Origin: Shewanella sp. Choline-02u-19
GTDB taxonomy: Bacteria; Pseudomonadota; Gammaproteobacteria; Enterobacterales; Shewanellaceae
Length of the DNA: 64,000 bases
Reading direction: 5' to 3'
NCBI RefSeq assembly: GCF_002836205.1
Contig: NZ_PJBE01000013.1
Coordinates: 1,302,001 to 1,366,000, forward strand
The position numbers and the translations under genes were made by a program. This document shows positions 1-8,037 of the stretch, one piece after another (position 1 is the first letter of the stretch; each line of letters starts with the position of its first letter). The notes beneath the pieces were generated by a model. The model saw only the letters and a list, made by a program, of their open reading frames with translations, was not told the origin of the DNA and made no database searches.

Positions 1-453
1 GAAGGCACCAATGGCATTCAAGCTATTGATTTCTTGGGGCGTAAGGTCACTGGAGACAATCTTAAAGCGTTGACCGAATTCGTTGCAGAACAGACTGCCA
101 ATATTGACCAATTTGAGCATGTATCGGGTGCTGATAAAGCCAGAGTATTAGGCTTATTTGAGAAGCTATTAGTCATTGGTCGTGAAGTGAATGAACATAA
201 ACTTACCCAGCCTGCATTAATTAATGCGTGTGCCGTTGATTACCTAGATGCGTTTGGATATAGCTTGTATGGTTATTTTTGGCTGGCGATGGCAGATGCA
301 GCAAATGACCATGAAGACAATAACTTCAAGGTGCAAAAGCAGCATTTAAGCCGTTTCTATTTCGACAAATTGTTAGCAAAAGCAGATTATCATTTGTCTC
401 AAGTTGCAACAGGCGACGCTTCAATAATGGATATTGATGAATCACTTTTCTAA
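1..453 (+). CDS. acyl-CoA dehydrogenase, C-terminal end (5' partial)
   Basis: The reading frame is open from base 1 and ends at a TAA at 451-453, so only about 150 C-terminal residues are present. The first residues, EGTNGIQAIDFLGRKV, are the classic end of the acyl-CoA dehydrogenase catalytic domain; the EGT(N/A)xIQ stretch lies near the FAD and substrate site. They are followed by a helical C-terminal extension of the kind found in about 600-residue members of the family. The likely role is FAD-dependent alpha,beta-dehydrogenation of an acyl-CoA in fatty-acid breakdown. Chain-length preference cannot be told from this fragment. An apparent internal ATG at 34 is not a start, because homology extends upstream of it. 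Confidence 0.88.
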   Translation, partial: EGTNGIQAIDFLGRKVTGDNLKALTEFVAEQTANIDQFEHVSGADKARVLGLFEKLLVIGREVNEHKLTQPALINACAVDYLDAFGYSLYGYFWLAMADAANDHEDNNFKVQKQHLSRFYFDKLLAKADYHLSQVATGDASIMDIDESLF

Positions 454-472
454 CTAAAAAGCGCCAACAATT

Positions 473-508
473 AAAAGGCGGATTAAGTTAACTTAATCCG
501 CCTTTTTT
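473..508. terminator. bidirectional intrinsic terminator
   Basis: A perfect inverted repeat has 17-nt arms meeting at a GTTAAC centre, with an A-run on the left and a T-run on the right. It sits between the convergent acyl-CoA dehydrogenase and dacB genes and can end both transcripts. Confidence 0.9.
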
Positions 509-527
509 ATCTTTTAATGTTGTGAAT

Positions 528-1931
528 CTAGTGATTAGCGTTATTAACAAGCTGTTTTAAGATAGAGACATCATAAGTGGGGACATTGGCCTTAACGGGT
601 GTCGGACTGACGCCGTTTTGCAAAATAACCACAATAGACGGCAAAGCATCATTTTGTTTTATAAATCCTGCAATATTCACCACGCCCAGCATAGAACCTG
701 TTTTGGCCACTATCTGGCCTTTTAGGGGGGCTTGAGCGTAGCCATGACGATATTTCAGCGTGCCTGTGATGCCTGCAACAGGAAGTGCATCAATGATGTA
801 TTTGTAGTGTTCGTTTTGTTGTATGAGTGCTAAAACCTGAGCTAACTGGTTGGCGCTGAGTAAGTTATAACGAGATAAACCTGAACCATCAACAATATTG
901 GCACTGCTTAAGTCAACACCTTGCTCAGATAATATCTGTGTCATTGCAGCGCTACCATTGGCAAATGTTCCAGAGGATCCAAATAGATACTGCCCCATGC
1001 GTTTTAAGAGGCTGTCTGCTATTAAATTATCAGACTTTAATAGCATGGTTGTTATTAAACTAGATAAGGGCTCTGATTGATGCTGAGCGACTAACAGAGC
1101 ATTAGCAGCGTGCTGCTGAGTTAAGGTAATACTGCCGTTAATACTAATGCCGTTGTAGTTAATGCTTTGAGTCAGTTTATCTATTGCGTAAAGGCCTGGG
1201 TCTGTAATGGCGACAGATAACTTCAAGGCTTTATTTCCTGGATAACAACCGTCTAAGCGATATTGGTTTTTCTCAAATCTTGCCAGCGTTAAATTGCAAA
1301 TCGCCCGCTGACCACTTTTATCAAATGTAGCGCGGCTTACAATCACTACAGGTTCATTTTTTGACAGTTCAACCACACCCGCATTGTCTGCCAGTCTTGG
1401 CTTAAACTGAGCTTGTATACAGTTTTTATTGAGTACATAACTTGATACTGGTGCGGCATAACAGATCCCTAAATCGTCCCATACTCGGCCCGGAGCATGT
1501 TGGATCTCGTATTGTTCGCCTACAAGATAAAGGTTACCTGTAATGTGTTTTAAGCCTTGTTGTTTAAGTTGGTCCAATAACGCTTGAATATCTTCAGTTG
1601 TCAGAGTGGGGTCACCGGTAAAAGAGAGATAGACATCGCCTTCAATTTGACCATCTTGGATAGGGTTATCAGCGTATATGTTAGTGTGGTAACGAAAGTC
1701 CTTGCCGAGTGCCGCAGTAGCGGACACCGCTGTGAGCAATTTCATCGTGCTTGCGGGGATAAATAATTTATCGGCATTTTGACGCTGGGTTACGCCACTT
1801 GGATTCGTCGCGATAACGGTTAATGCTGTGAGTGTGGTGCGCGGTGGGGATACAAGCTTGAGTTCAGCGGCAATCCCTGTGCTGGCTAGGGTCATCAAGA
1901 GCGCTGTAGAAATGATATTCCGAAGTATCAA
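528..1931 (-). CDS. dacB: D-alanyl-D-alanine carboxypeptidase/endopeptidase (PBP4, peptidase S13)
   Basis: Periplasmic low-molecular-weight penicillin-binding protein that trims D-Ala and cleaves peptide cross-links in peptidoglycan. All three serine penicillin-recognition motifs are visible: STMK (Ser61, Lys64), SDN (300-302) and KTG (410-412). A signal peptide ends near GIAA. The start chosen is the TTG at 1931, because AAAGGA lies 7 nt upstream of it and the product then begins directly with a signal peptide. The frame can be extended to another TTG at 1955, but that has no ribosome site. The resulting 467 residues fit the E. coli DacB length (477). It lies 30 nt downstream of a small membrane-protein gene and is probably co-transcribed with it. 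Confidence 0.93.
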   Translation of the reverse strand: MILRNIISTALLMTLASTGIAAELKLVSPPRTTLTALTVIATNPSGVTQRQNADKLFIPASTMKLLTAVSATAALGKDFRYHTNIYADNPIQDGQIEGDVYLSFTGDPTLTTEDIQALLDQLKQQGLKHITGNLYLVGEQYEIQHAPGRVWDDLGICYAAPVSSYVLNKNCIQAQFKPRLADNAGVVELSKNEPVVIVSRATFDKSGQRAICNLTLARFEKNQYRLDGCYPGNKALKLSVAITDPGLYAIDKLTQSINYNGISINGSITLTQQHAANALLVAQHQSEPLSSLITTMLLKSDNLIADSLLKRMGQYLFGSSGTFANGSAAMTQILSEQGVDLSSANIVDGSGLSRYNLLSANQLAQVLALIQQNEHYKYIIDALPVAGITGTLKYRHGYAQAPLKGQIVAKTGSMLGVVNIAGFIKQNDALPSIVVILQNGVSPTPVKANVPTYDVSILKQLVNNANH

Positions 1932-1961
1932 TGTACTGTCCTTTATAAGAAACAAAGCGGA

Positions 1962-2138
1962 TTACTCAGGTTTGTCGTCATCATCATGGCTCATTAAATG
2001 ATACAGTTTGAGCGTGACAAACAACACCAAGCCAAAAAATAGCGGGAACATCAGTAACCCTAACTGCGCTTTAAAATGAAAGATAGCCCATGCGGCTAAC
2101 AAAACACCTATCAACGTTAATAATGATTTAAAATTCAT
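1962..2138 (-). CDS. small two-helix membrane protein, unknown
   Basis: A 58-residue product of two hydrophobic stretches (about 5-18 and 27-45) separated by a short charged loop, ending in a very acidic tail (HDDDDKPE). I do not recognise a family. The ATG at 2138 is chosen because a GAG-rich site precedes it and the hydrophobic N-terminus begins there; the frame stays open to 2180. It lies immediately upstream of dacB on the same strand, so a link to the cell envelope is possible but is only inferred from position. Confidence 0.6.
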   Translation of the reverse strand: MNFKSLLTLIGVLLAAWAIFHFKAQLGLLMFPLFFGLVLFVTLKLYHLMSHDDDDKPE

Positions 2139-2400
2139 CGTGATCTCAGCTGTGAAATAAATGAATAGTGATGATAACAAACGACGCTTAGCTAAGCTGT
2201 GATCATTGTGTAAATCACCGACTGCTTGGCGAATAAAAGCACAGAGATAACATTGATATGTAGACGTTGTTTGTCTAATTATTTACCGAATAGTGACACT
2301 TAGTGCTGTTTTATGCTCTCAACAGGGCTAAACAGTAGAAATGACTTGCCGAGAGCGTGTTAAATCGGTAATTTCTATGCCCTTATCTAGGAGGATCTTG

Positions 2401-2733
2401 ATGCCACATATTAAAGTGTATGGAATGCCAGAAAGCGTCGTTGCTAACTTAAGTGACCAGCTGATTGAGGTTCTTGCTGAAATTTGTCAGGTAAATGCAG
2501 AATCATTCATTATCGATTGTATTAGTAGTCAGAGTTATAGACGCGGACAATGCGTCAACGATACAGCGCAAGTCGAAGTGCTATGGTTCCCTAAAGATCC
2601 CGAAACACACCATCGTGCAGAAAAGGTGATCCGTGAAGCCGTTATACGTGCTTATCCTGGACTTAAACATACCATTGTTATGTTTAGAGAGTTAACACCT
2701 AGCACCTATTATAAAGATGGTACGCATTATTAA
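2401..2733 (+). CDS. DUF1904 family protein
   Basis: A 110-residue protein resembling DUF1904, a small tautomerase-like fold family of unknown role. It begins MPHIKVYGM, the usual start for this family. The frame is open from an upstream ATG at 2341, but a perfect AGGAGG at about 2388-2393 fixes the ATG at 2401. The stop is 10 nt before the TTG start of pssA, and the pssA ribosome site overlaps the end of this gene, so the two are almost certainly one operon. Membership rests on overall pattern, not on a catalytic motif. Confidence 0.75.
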   Translation: MPHIKVYGMPESVVANLSDQLIEVLAEICQVNAESFIIDCISSQSYRRGQCVNDTAQVEVLWFPKDPETHHRAEKVIREAVIRAYPGLKHTIVMFRELTPSTYYKDGTHY

Positions 2734-2743
2734 GGAGAGAGCC

Positions 2744-4057
2744 TTGCTGAGTAAGCTAGGTGGTATACCGCTACAGTCTGATTCACTGCAATGGTTATTA
2801 ACACCAAAAGCGTTGAAAACAGAGCTGCTTAAGCGGATAGAAAATGCAACACATTCAGTCTATATCGCAGCCCTTTATCTTGAAGACGATGAAGCGGGCA
2901 GAGAAGTACTGCAAGCGTTAATGGATGCAAAGCAAAATAATCCAGCACTCGATATCAAAGTTTTGGTCGATTTTCATCGTGCCAGACGTGGGCTTATTGG
3001 TCACAAAGGTGACAGCGGTAATTATTTAATGTACCGCAAGGTCATCGAAGCCGCAGAGCATCCGATTGAGATCTTAGGTGTGCCGGTAAAATCTCGAGAA
3101 TTTATGGGTGTGTTACACCTAAAAGGCTTCATTGTTGATGATGCCGTGATCTTTAGTGGCGCTAGCATTAACAATATCTATCTCCATCAAGAGGAGAAGT
3201 ATCGATTCGATCGCTACCATGTCATCGAATCTGCTGAGCTTGCCCGCAGTATGCGTGACATGATCCAAACTTACTTAGTTGATGATGTCGCGGTGAGCTC
3301 TTTGACTCAACCAAAAGCGTTAGAGCATCTGCCAACTAAGACTGAAGTGAGCAGTTTAAAGCACCGCTTGTCTAAAGCTGAATACACATTCAATTCAACA
3401 AAGATAGGCAGCCGTGTCACACCGCTTGTTGGGCTAGGCCGTAAAAAGAACATTTTGAACAAAGTGATTGTGGCGTTGGTGGAAGAGTCTGCAGACGCAT
3501 TGTTTATCTGTACTCCTTACTTTAATCCGCCCTATATCTTAGTGCGTGCTTTAGCGAAGCATTTAAGACAAGGCAAGAAAATCGATATTGTTGTCGGAGA
3601 TAAAACAGCTAACGATTTTTATATTCCACCAGAAGAGGCATTTTCGACTATTGGTGCACTGCCGTATATGTACGAACAGTCACTGCGAAAGTTTGCCAAG
3701 CGTCAGCAGTGGGCAATCGATAATGGTCAGTTAAATATTCACTTATGGAAAGATGGCCGTAATAGTTTTCATCTTAAAGGGATCAGCGCTGATGGCAAAC
3801 GTCATTTGGTCACTGGTAGTAACCTTAATCCTCGCGCCTGGGCGCTTGATTTAGAGAATGGCTTGTTACTGCAAGATGATAACGAAAGCTGGAAAGAGCA
3901 GTTCGAAGCAGAACAAACTCATATTTTGCAGCATACAGAGCGACTGTATCACTATAGTCAAATCGAGACGCTGCATAATTATCCCGAACCTGTTCGTAAA
4001 ATTATGACGCGGATTAAACGCTTACGCGCTGATTTTTTATTACGCCGTATACTATAG
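2744..4057 (+). CDS. pssA: CDP-diacylglycerol--serine O-phosphatidyltransferase (PLD family)
   Basis: Makes phosphatidylserine from CDP-diacylglycerol and serine, the committed step to phosphatidylethanolamine. Two HKD (HxKxxxxD) motifs of the phospholipase D superfamily are seen: HLKGFIVDD from His125 and HLKGISADG from His343, the second followed by TGSNLNPRAWALDLEN, which closely matches the E. coli enzyme. The start is a TTG at 2744, preceded by AAGGAGAG; this gives an N-terminus (LLSKLGG) like E. coli MLSKF and a length of 437 against 451. An in-frame ATG at 2717 overlaps DUF1904 and lacks a ribosome site. A terminator-like hairpin follows. Confidence 0.95.
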   Translation: MLSKLGGIPLQSDSLQWLLTPKALKTELLKRIENATHSVYIAALYLEDDEAGREVLQALMDAKQNNPALDIKVLVDFHRARRGLIGHKGDSGNYLMYRKVIEAAEHPIEILGVPVKSREFMGVLHLKGFIVDDAVIFSGASINNIYLHQEEKYRFDRYHVIESAELARSMRDMIQTYLVDDVAVSSLTQPKALEHLPTKTEVSSLKHRLSKAEYTFNSTKIGSRVTPLVGLGRKKNILNKVIVALVEESADALFICTPYFNPPYILVRALAKHLRQGKKIDIVVGDKTANDFYIPPEEAFSTIGALPYMYEQSLRKFAKRQQWAIDNGQLNIHLWKDGRNSFHLKGISADGKRHLVTGSNLNPRAWALDLENGLLLQDDNESWKEQFEAEQTHILQHTERLYHYSQIETLHNYPEPVRKIMTRIKRLRADFLLRRIL

Positions 4058-4091
4058 TTATAGAACGATAGTGAGCAACCGACGACCAATG

Positions 4092-4118
4092 AGCCTGCTG
4101 ATTAAGTAGGCTTTTTTA
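4092..4118 (+). terminator. intrinsic terminator after pssA
   Basis: Stem AGCCTGCT/AGTAGGCT (one G-U pair) with a 5-nt loop, followed by six T. Confidence 0.75.
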
Positions 4119-4143
4119 TTTCCTATAGAGGCTCAACCGTAGC

Positions 4144-4896
4144 ATGCATTTGCCAGATCACGCCGTTCATCGTTTATACCAATACCGTAAAGCAATATCA
4201 TCTAAGCCGTTTACGGCCCGCGGCAAAAATGTTGTCCGCTGTGAACGTTGTTTATTAGCCAAAAGGTATTGCACTTGTGCCTATCGCAAATTGGTTAATA
4301 CGCAGATAGCCTTTATGCTGATCATGTATGACGATGAAGTGCTTAAGCCCAGTAATAGTGGCCGTCTCATTGCAGATATTGTCCCTGATACCCATGCCTA
4401 TATCTGGTCCAGAAATGAGCCTAACCGTAAGATGCTATCTGTTATTACAGATCCAAAGTATCAAGCTTATGTGGTTTTCCCATCTGAATATGCAGTCGAA
4501 AATCAGCCAATAGCCGAAAGCATTGATCAAGGCGCACTCTCAGTGGGTAAAACACCCTTGCTGATCGTACTGGATGGTAGTTGGCGAGAAGCGATTAAAA
4601 TGTTTAGGAAAAGTCCCTATTTACACGGATTACCTATGTTGTCTTTTTCTCCGAAAGCAGCGGCATCTTATGCACTTAGAAAAGGTAGCCGCGATTTTCA
4701 ACTGGGCACTGCCGAAGTGGCATCATTGGCTATTGCCGCAGCGGGTGAACCCAAAAATGCTGGCGTATTGGAAACCTGGTTTAGCTATTTTGTAGAGTCC
4801 TCTTTGCATGGCCGTAGTCGTAATAAACGTGATGAACTAGGACTATTGAGTCAATTGAAACAAGATTATTTAGAGGCTAGGAAACAAATCGAATAG
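4144..4896 (+). CDS. tapT: tRNA-uridine aminocarboxypropyltransferase (DTW domain)
   Basis: Predicted to use S-adenosylmethionine to form acp3U at position 47 of tRNA variable loops, like E. coli TapT (YfiP). It has the N-terminal Cys cluster RCERCLLAKRYCTC, the KPSNSGRLIADIVPDT block, and the DTW-motif region LDGSWREAIKMFRKSPYL. The canonical motif reads D-G-T-W; here Ser replaces Thr, a conservative change. The protein is 250 residues, close to E. coli (232). In E. coli the orthologue also lies near pssA, separated by pat (yfiQ), which is absent here. The ATG at 4144 follows a GAGG about 10 nt upstream. Confidence 0.9.
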   Translation: MHLPDHAVHRLYQYRKAISSKPFTARGKNVVRCERCLLAKRYCTCAYRKLVNTQIAFMLIMYDDEVLKPSNSGRLIADIVPDTHAYIWSRNEPNRKMLSVITDPKYQAYVVFPSEYAVENQPIAESIDQGALSVGKTPLLIVLDGSWREAIKMFRKSPYLHGLPMLSFSPKAAASYALRKGSRDFQLGTAEVASLAIAAAGEPKNAGVLETWFSYFVESSLHGRSRNKRDELGLLSQLKQDYLEARKQIE

Positions 4897-5137
4897 TCGC
4901 TGCGGTGACTCGATTCAGCTTTGTAGGCCGAAGCTAGAGCAGATTGAATTGCTGAAAAGTGTCAAAAGTAGATTGAAGTCGTTGCTAACGGTAAACAGTG
5001 AGCTGGACATTGAACTAAGAACTGAACTAAGAATTGGACTGAAAACAGTGACCAGGATTCATTTGTAAGCGAGTTGCAATTAAATGGAGATCCGTTAACC
5101 TTAAATGAAGCCCAATAGACAGGAGGCCTTACTCAGT

Positions 5138-5380
5138 ATGAATACACCTTATTACCAGCAGAGCTATGGCTTAAAAGGGCATAACGTAAAAGCTTATTGC
5201 TTTACTTTAATGCTGTCGATTTTTGGTTTATTGTTCACCGCACTCAATGCACCTAGTGATCATGGCCCCATCTTGGCTAAAAGCCGCTACAGTGCTGGAT
5301 TAGTCTGCCAAGTTAAAGGTTGGGAATTTTGTGCTACATGGGCAAATTCTATCCGCGGTCCAGGGAGTCGCATTGCATAG
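5138..5380 (+). CDS. small single-span membrane protein, hypothetical
   Basis: An 80-residue product with one hydrophobic stretch (about residues 20-37) and a Gly/Cys-containing C-terminal tail ending GPGSRIA. No family is recognised. The ATG at 5138 is favoured because AGGAGG lies 11 nt upstream; the frame is also open from an ATG at 5105 with no good site. The region before it (4897-5137) holds no other gene, only a short direct repeat of GAACTAAGAA near 5013-5035. It could be a chance frame. Confidence 0.4.
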   Translation: MNTPYYQQSYGLKGHNVKAYCFTLMLSIFGLLFTALNAPSDHGPILAKSRYSAGLVCQVKGWEFCATWANSIRGPGSRIA

Positions 5381-5433
5381 CTAAGTGTTGTTCTCTCACG
5401 CAAGGACAACTGTTAACTTTGATTTTTGAGGTT

Positions 5434-6033
5434 CTAATCAATATTTTTCCCCATTAAAAATGCCAGTTCCGCGACATTGCTGACCTGCATTTTTTGCATG
5501 ACTTTTTGGCGATGTAACTCTAGAGTGCGTTGGGCAACATTAAGTTCAGCAGCAATGACTTTATTCAGTTTCCCTTCCAACACCTTTTCCATCACTTCCC
5601 GTTCTCGTGGGGTTAGTGTTACGAGCTTATTGGCTAGCGCTTGCCGTGTCGCTTTACGGAGCATGTTTTGTTCCGTCTGTGCGCTCGCTTGTTCGAGCAG
5701 TAACACCAGCTTGTCACCGTCTACTGGTTTTTCCAAAAAATCGAGCGCGCCTTTTTGAATGGCTTGTACTGCCATTGCAATATTGCCGTGACCGCTTAAC
5801 ATAATAACGGTAATAGGGCTGCCGGCCTTTGTCATATGATTCAATAACGCGCTGCCATCCATTCCTGGCATTTGCACATCTAAAATCGCGATAGCGCTTT
5901 GTTGCAGATCAACTGCTTGTAGAAAACTATCTGCCGATAAAAAGCCTTTTGGTTGATAACCCAGCCCGGTTAGCATCCAGGTTAATGAGTCCAATACAGC
6001 TTGATCGTCGTCGACAAGGTACAGGTTATTCAT
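5434..6033 (-). CDS. response regulator, FixJ/TtrR type (receiver + LuxR HTH)
   Basis: A 199-residue DNA-binding response regulator. The receiver domain has the acidic cluster DDD (8-10), phospho-acceptor Asp52 in ILDVQMPGMDG and Lys102 in FLEKPVDGD. A LuxR/FixJ helix-turn-helix fills about 135-195 (TLTPREREVMEKVLEGK, then KVIAAELNVAQRTLELHR). Its ATG overlaps the end of the upstream sensor kinase gene by 8 bp, so the two are translationally coupled. The architecture matches TtrR/ThsR regulators that pair with substrate-binding-domain kinases. Probable targets are the palindromes at 7910 and 9326. Confidence 0.92.
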   Translation of the reverse strand: MNNLYLVDDDQAVLDSLTWMLTGLGYQPKGFLSADSFLQAVDLQQSAIAILDVQMPGMDGSALLNHMTKAGSPITVIMLSGHGNIAMAVQAIQKGALDFLEKPVDGDKLVLLLEQASAQTEQNMLRKATRQALANKLVTLTPREREVMEKVLEGKLNKVIAAELNVAQRTLELHRQKVMQKMQVSNVAELAFLMGKNID

Positions 6034-7807
6034 TAGAAGCCTCCTTCGTGGGTAAGATTATTGTTATGGTTAAACCAGACGCGCTATTATCTGTCTCTTT
6101 ATGGGGATTATTGTGTGCTCTAATCTCGCCATGGTGCTCTTCAATGATGCGCTTACAGATTATCATGCCAAGGCCTAAGCCATTTTCTTTTGATGTCTCA
6201 AAGGGGAAGAACAAACGTTCTAAGGCGCTCTCAGTGAGCCCGCTGCCCTTATCTTTGAAATCAATTTGTGCATACTGCTCGTTTTTAGTCAGTGAAATAA
6301 TCAATTGGGGTGAACTGACACCTTCCATTGCATCCAATGCATTGCGGATAATATTAACAAAAACTTGTTGTAGCAGACTTGGATCGGCATTAAGAGAGAC
6401 TTGCTCTGCATTTAACTCTGGAGCAATTTGCATCCTGCCAAACTCTGCAGCCATTAAACTTAAAGTTTCATCCAAGATCTGATTGAGACTGCAATGGCTC
6501 ATGACACTGGGCTGTTGGCAGAAATGCCTAAATCGTTTAATGGTCGATTGCGCTCGATCGACCTGCTGTATCGCCTTTGTCATCGCTTCTTTCAAATCGA
6601 CTTGTTCATCGGATAAACGATAAATACAACCCTGTGTTAAATAGCGGATCCCCGCTAAGGGTTGGGTTAACTCGTGAGCGATACCTGACGCCATCTCTCC
6701 GGTTAACAGTACTCGCTGAGCCTTGTAGAACTGTTTTGTTTGTTCTAATAACGCTTTTTGGGTTTGAGTATGCTGCTGAGTTTCAGCTTGTAGATCTTGG
6801 GTGCGTAAAACGACCAGACGTTTTACCCGTAAATGGTGGATGTAACCCAACAAAAGGAAAATAGCTGCAAAACATGCCCAGGGTAGTGCGCTTTTAAATA
6901 TCGAGGTCCAGTTGGTGACAAATGGCCATCGCTGTAACTGTTTTAATAATTTAAACACCTCACTATCATTGACGGTTGCAGACCAGGAATCATAACGGCC
7001 TTGAATTGCTGCGGAGTCTTCGGCATGAATCGATAGTAAGGAGCGAATGACATTAGTTGCTAAGCGGTGGTCTGTTTTACCTAATTTTGAAAAAGAGTAG
7101 TAAGGATACAGCTCGCTTGAACGTTGGCAGTTAAAACCTGAGGGTTGCTTAGGTAGAACAATATGTAAGCTATCGGGAGCTATCTCACCGGTACTGATAG
7201 CATTCTCAAGGACGCAGGTTGGTAAAATGGCGATATCGGCTTCGCCGTTAACAACTAATGTGAGTAATTTTTTCTGTGGGAATCCAACAAACTTAAGCTG
7301 CTTAAAGTCACTGAAAGGGTTGAGGCCATTATGTGCCATCTCTCCGGCAAAAATTTGAAAACCACCAAACGCTTGTTTATCACTTGAGACTGCATTCAAC
7401 TGTTTTAAATCGTTGAAGCTAGTGACCTTTAAGCTCGAACGAGTAATTAATGCTGAGCCAACGGAGTAGTTTGGGTCTTTGTTACCTAAAGGGATGAGTG
7501 TCAGTATGCTACTACTGCCAAAATCCTTCTTGTAGCTCACCCCTGTTAAGGCATTGGTGATTAAAAAATCTAACTTGCCTTCGGCAACGCTACGATCAAG
7601 TTGACTGGGCGTTAAGGCCATCAGTTTAAAGGACTTCTTAAGGTCTTGTTCTAACTTATCTATCGTTGGCTGCCAACGTTGCTTGACCTTATCAGGATGC
7701 GTGAAGGTCAATACACCGACACGAACCGGATCGGTATTATCGGCGTAGCTACAGTATGAAAGCACTATAGTACTTAAGATGATGAGTTGGCGAAGCTTGG
7801 CTATCAT
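6026..7807 (-). CDS. TtrS-like sensor histidine kinase with periplasmic substrate-binding domain
   Basis: 593 residues: signal sequence (1-22), a PhnD/TtrS-type periplasmic binding domain (about 27-285), one transmembrane helix (about 306-324), a coiled linker, then a HisKA/HATPase_c transmitter. The phospho-acceptor is His378 in SGIAHELTQPLAGIR; the N box is IRNALDAM, and the G boxes are DKGSGL and GLGLGM. The sensor domain carries two Cys (LPTCVLE at about 198 and GFNCQRS at about 227). Tetrathionate and thiosulfate sensors TtrS/ThsS share this layout, but no tetrathionate or thiosulfate reductase gene is nearby, so the ligand is open. Its upstream region contains a 13-bp sequence shared with the apbE/lipoprotein promoter region. 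Confidence 0.92.
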   Translation of the reverse strand: MIAKLRQLIILSTIVLSYCSYADNTDPVRVGVLTFTHPDKVKQRWQPTIDKLEQDLKKSFKLMALTPSQLDRSVAEGKLDFLITNALTGVSYKKDFGSSSILTLIPLGNKDPNYSVGSALITRSSLKVTSFNDLKQLNAVSSDKQAFGGFQIFAGEMAHNGLNPFSDFKQLKFVGFPQKKLLTLVVNGEADIAILPTCVLENAISTGEIAPDSLHIVLPKQPSGFNCQRSSELYPYYSFSKLGKTDHRLATNVIRSLLSIHAEDSAAIQGRYDSWSATVNDSEVFKLLKQLQRWPFVTNWTSIFKSALPWACFAAIFLLLGYIHHLRVKRLVVLRTQDLQAETQQHTQTQKALLEQTKQFYKAQRVLLTGEMASGIAHELTQPLAGIRYLTQGCIYRLSDEQVDLKEAMTKAIQQVDRAQSTIKRFRHFCQQPSVMSHCSLNQILDETLSLMAAEFGRMQIAPELNAEQVSLNADPSLLQQVFVNIIRNALDAMEGVSSPQLIISLTKNEQYAQIDFKDKGSGLTESALERLFFPFETSKENGLGLGMIICKRIIEEHHGEIRAHNNPHKETDNSASGLTITIILPTKEASNE

Positions 7808-7909
7808 TATTTAGTTCAACAAAGAGACACCTGAGTATTATGACGCCATTATCATAAAATGTACTGATAAACAGCGACACGAAGAGAAATAAATCACAGT
7901 TTCCTTTAT

Positions 7910-7922
7910 ATTGCGGAAAACC
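7910..7922 (-). promoter_or_regulatory. candidate regulator site upstream of the sensor kinase gene
   Basis: ATTGCGGAAAACC at this place is identical to the reverse complement of 9331-9343 (GGTTTTCCGCAAT), part of the palindrome between apbE and the flavin lipoprotein gene. It lies about 105 bp upstream of the sensor kinase ATG. Autoregulation by the adjacent response regulator is an inference. Confidence 0.5.
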
Positions 7923-8037
7923 ACTACAGCATTTATAAATAACCTCATTTATAATATATGAGCGATGTGCCTTTGTTTTAATAAACGTTATCGTCTAGAA
8001 ATATATGGTAGTAAATAATTATTTTATTAATGTCAGT

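Noticed and set aside
5434..7807. Calling the two-component system TtrSR or ThsSR outright
   Set aside because: Domain layout agrees, but no tetrathionate or thiosulfate reductase genes are adjacent, so the ligand cannot be assigned.
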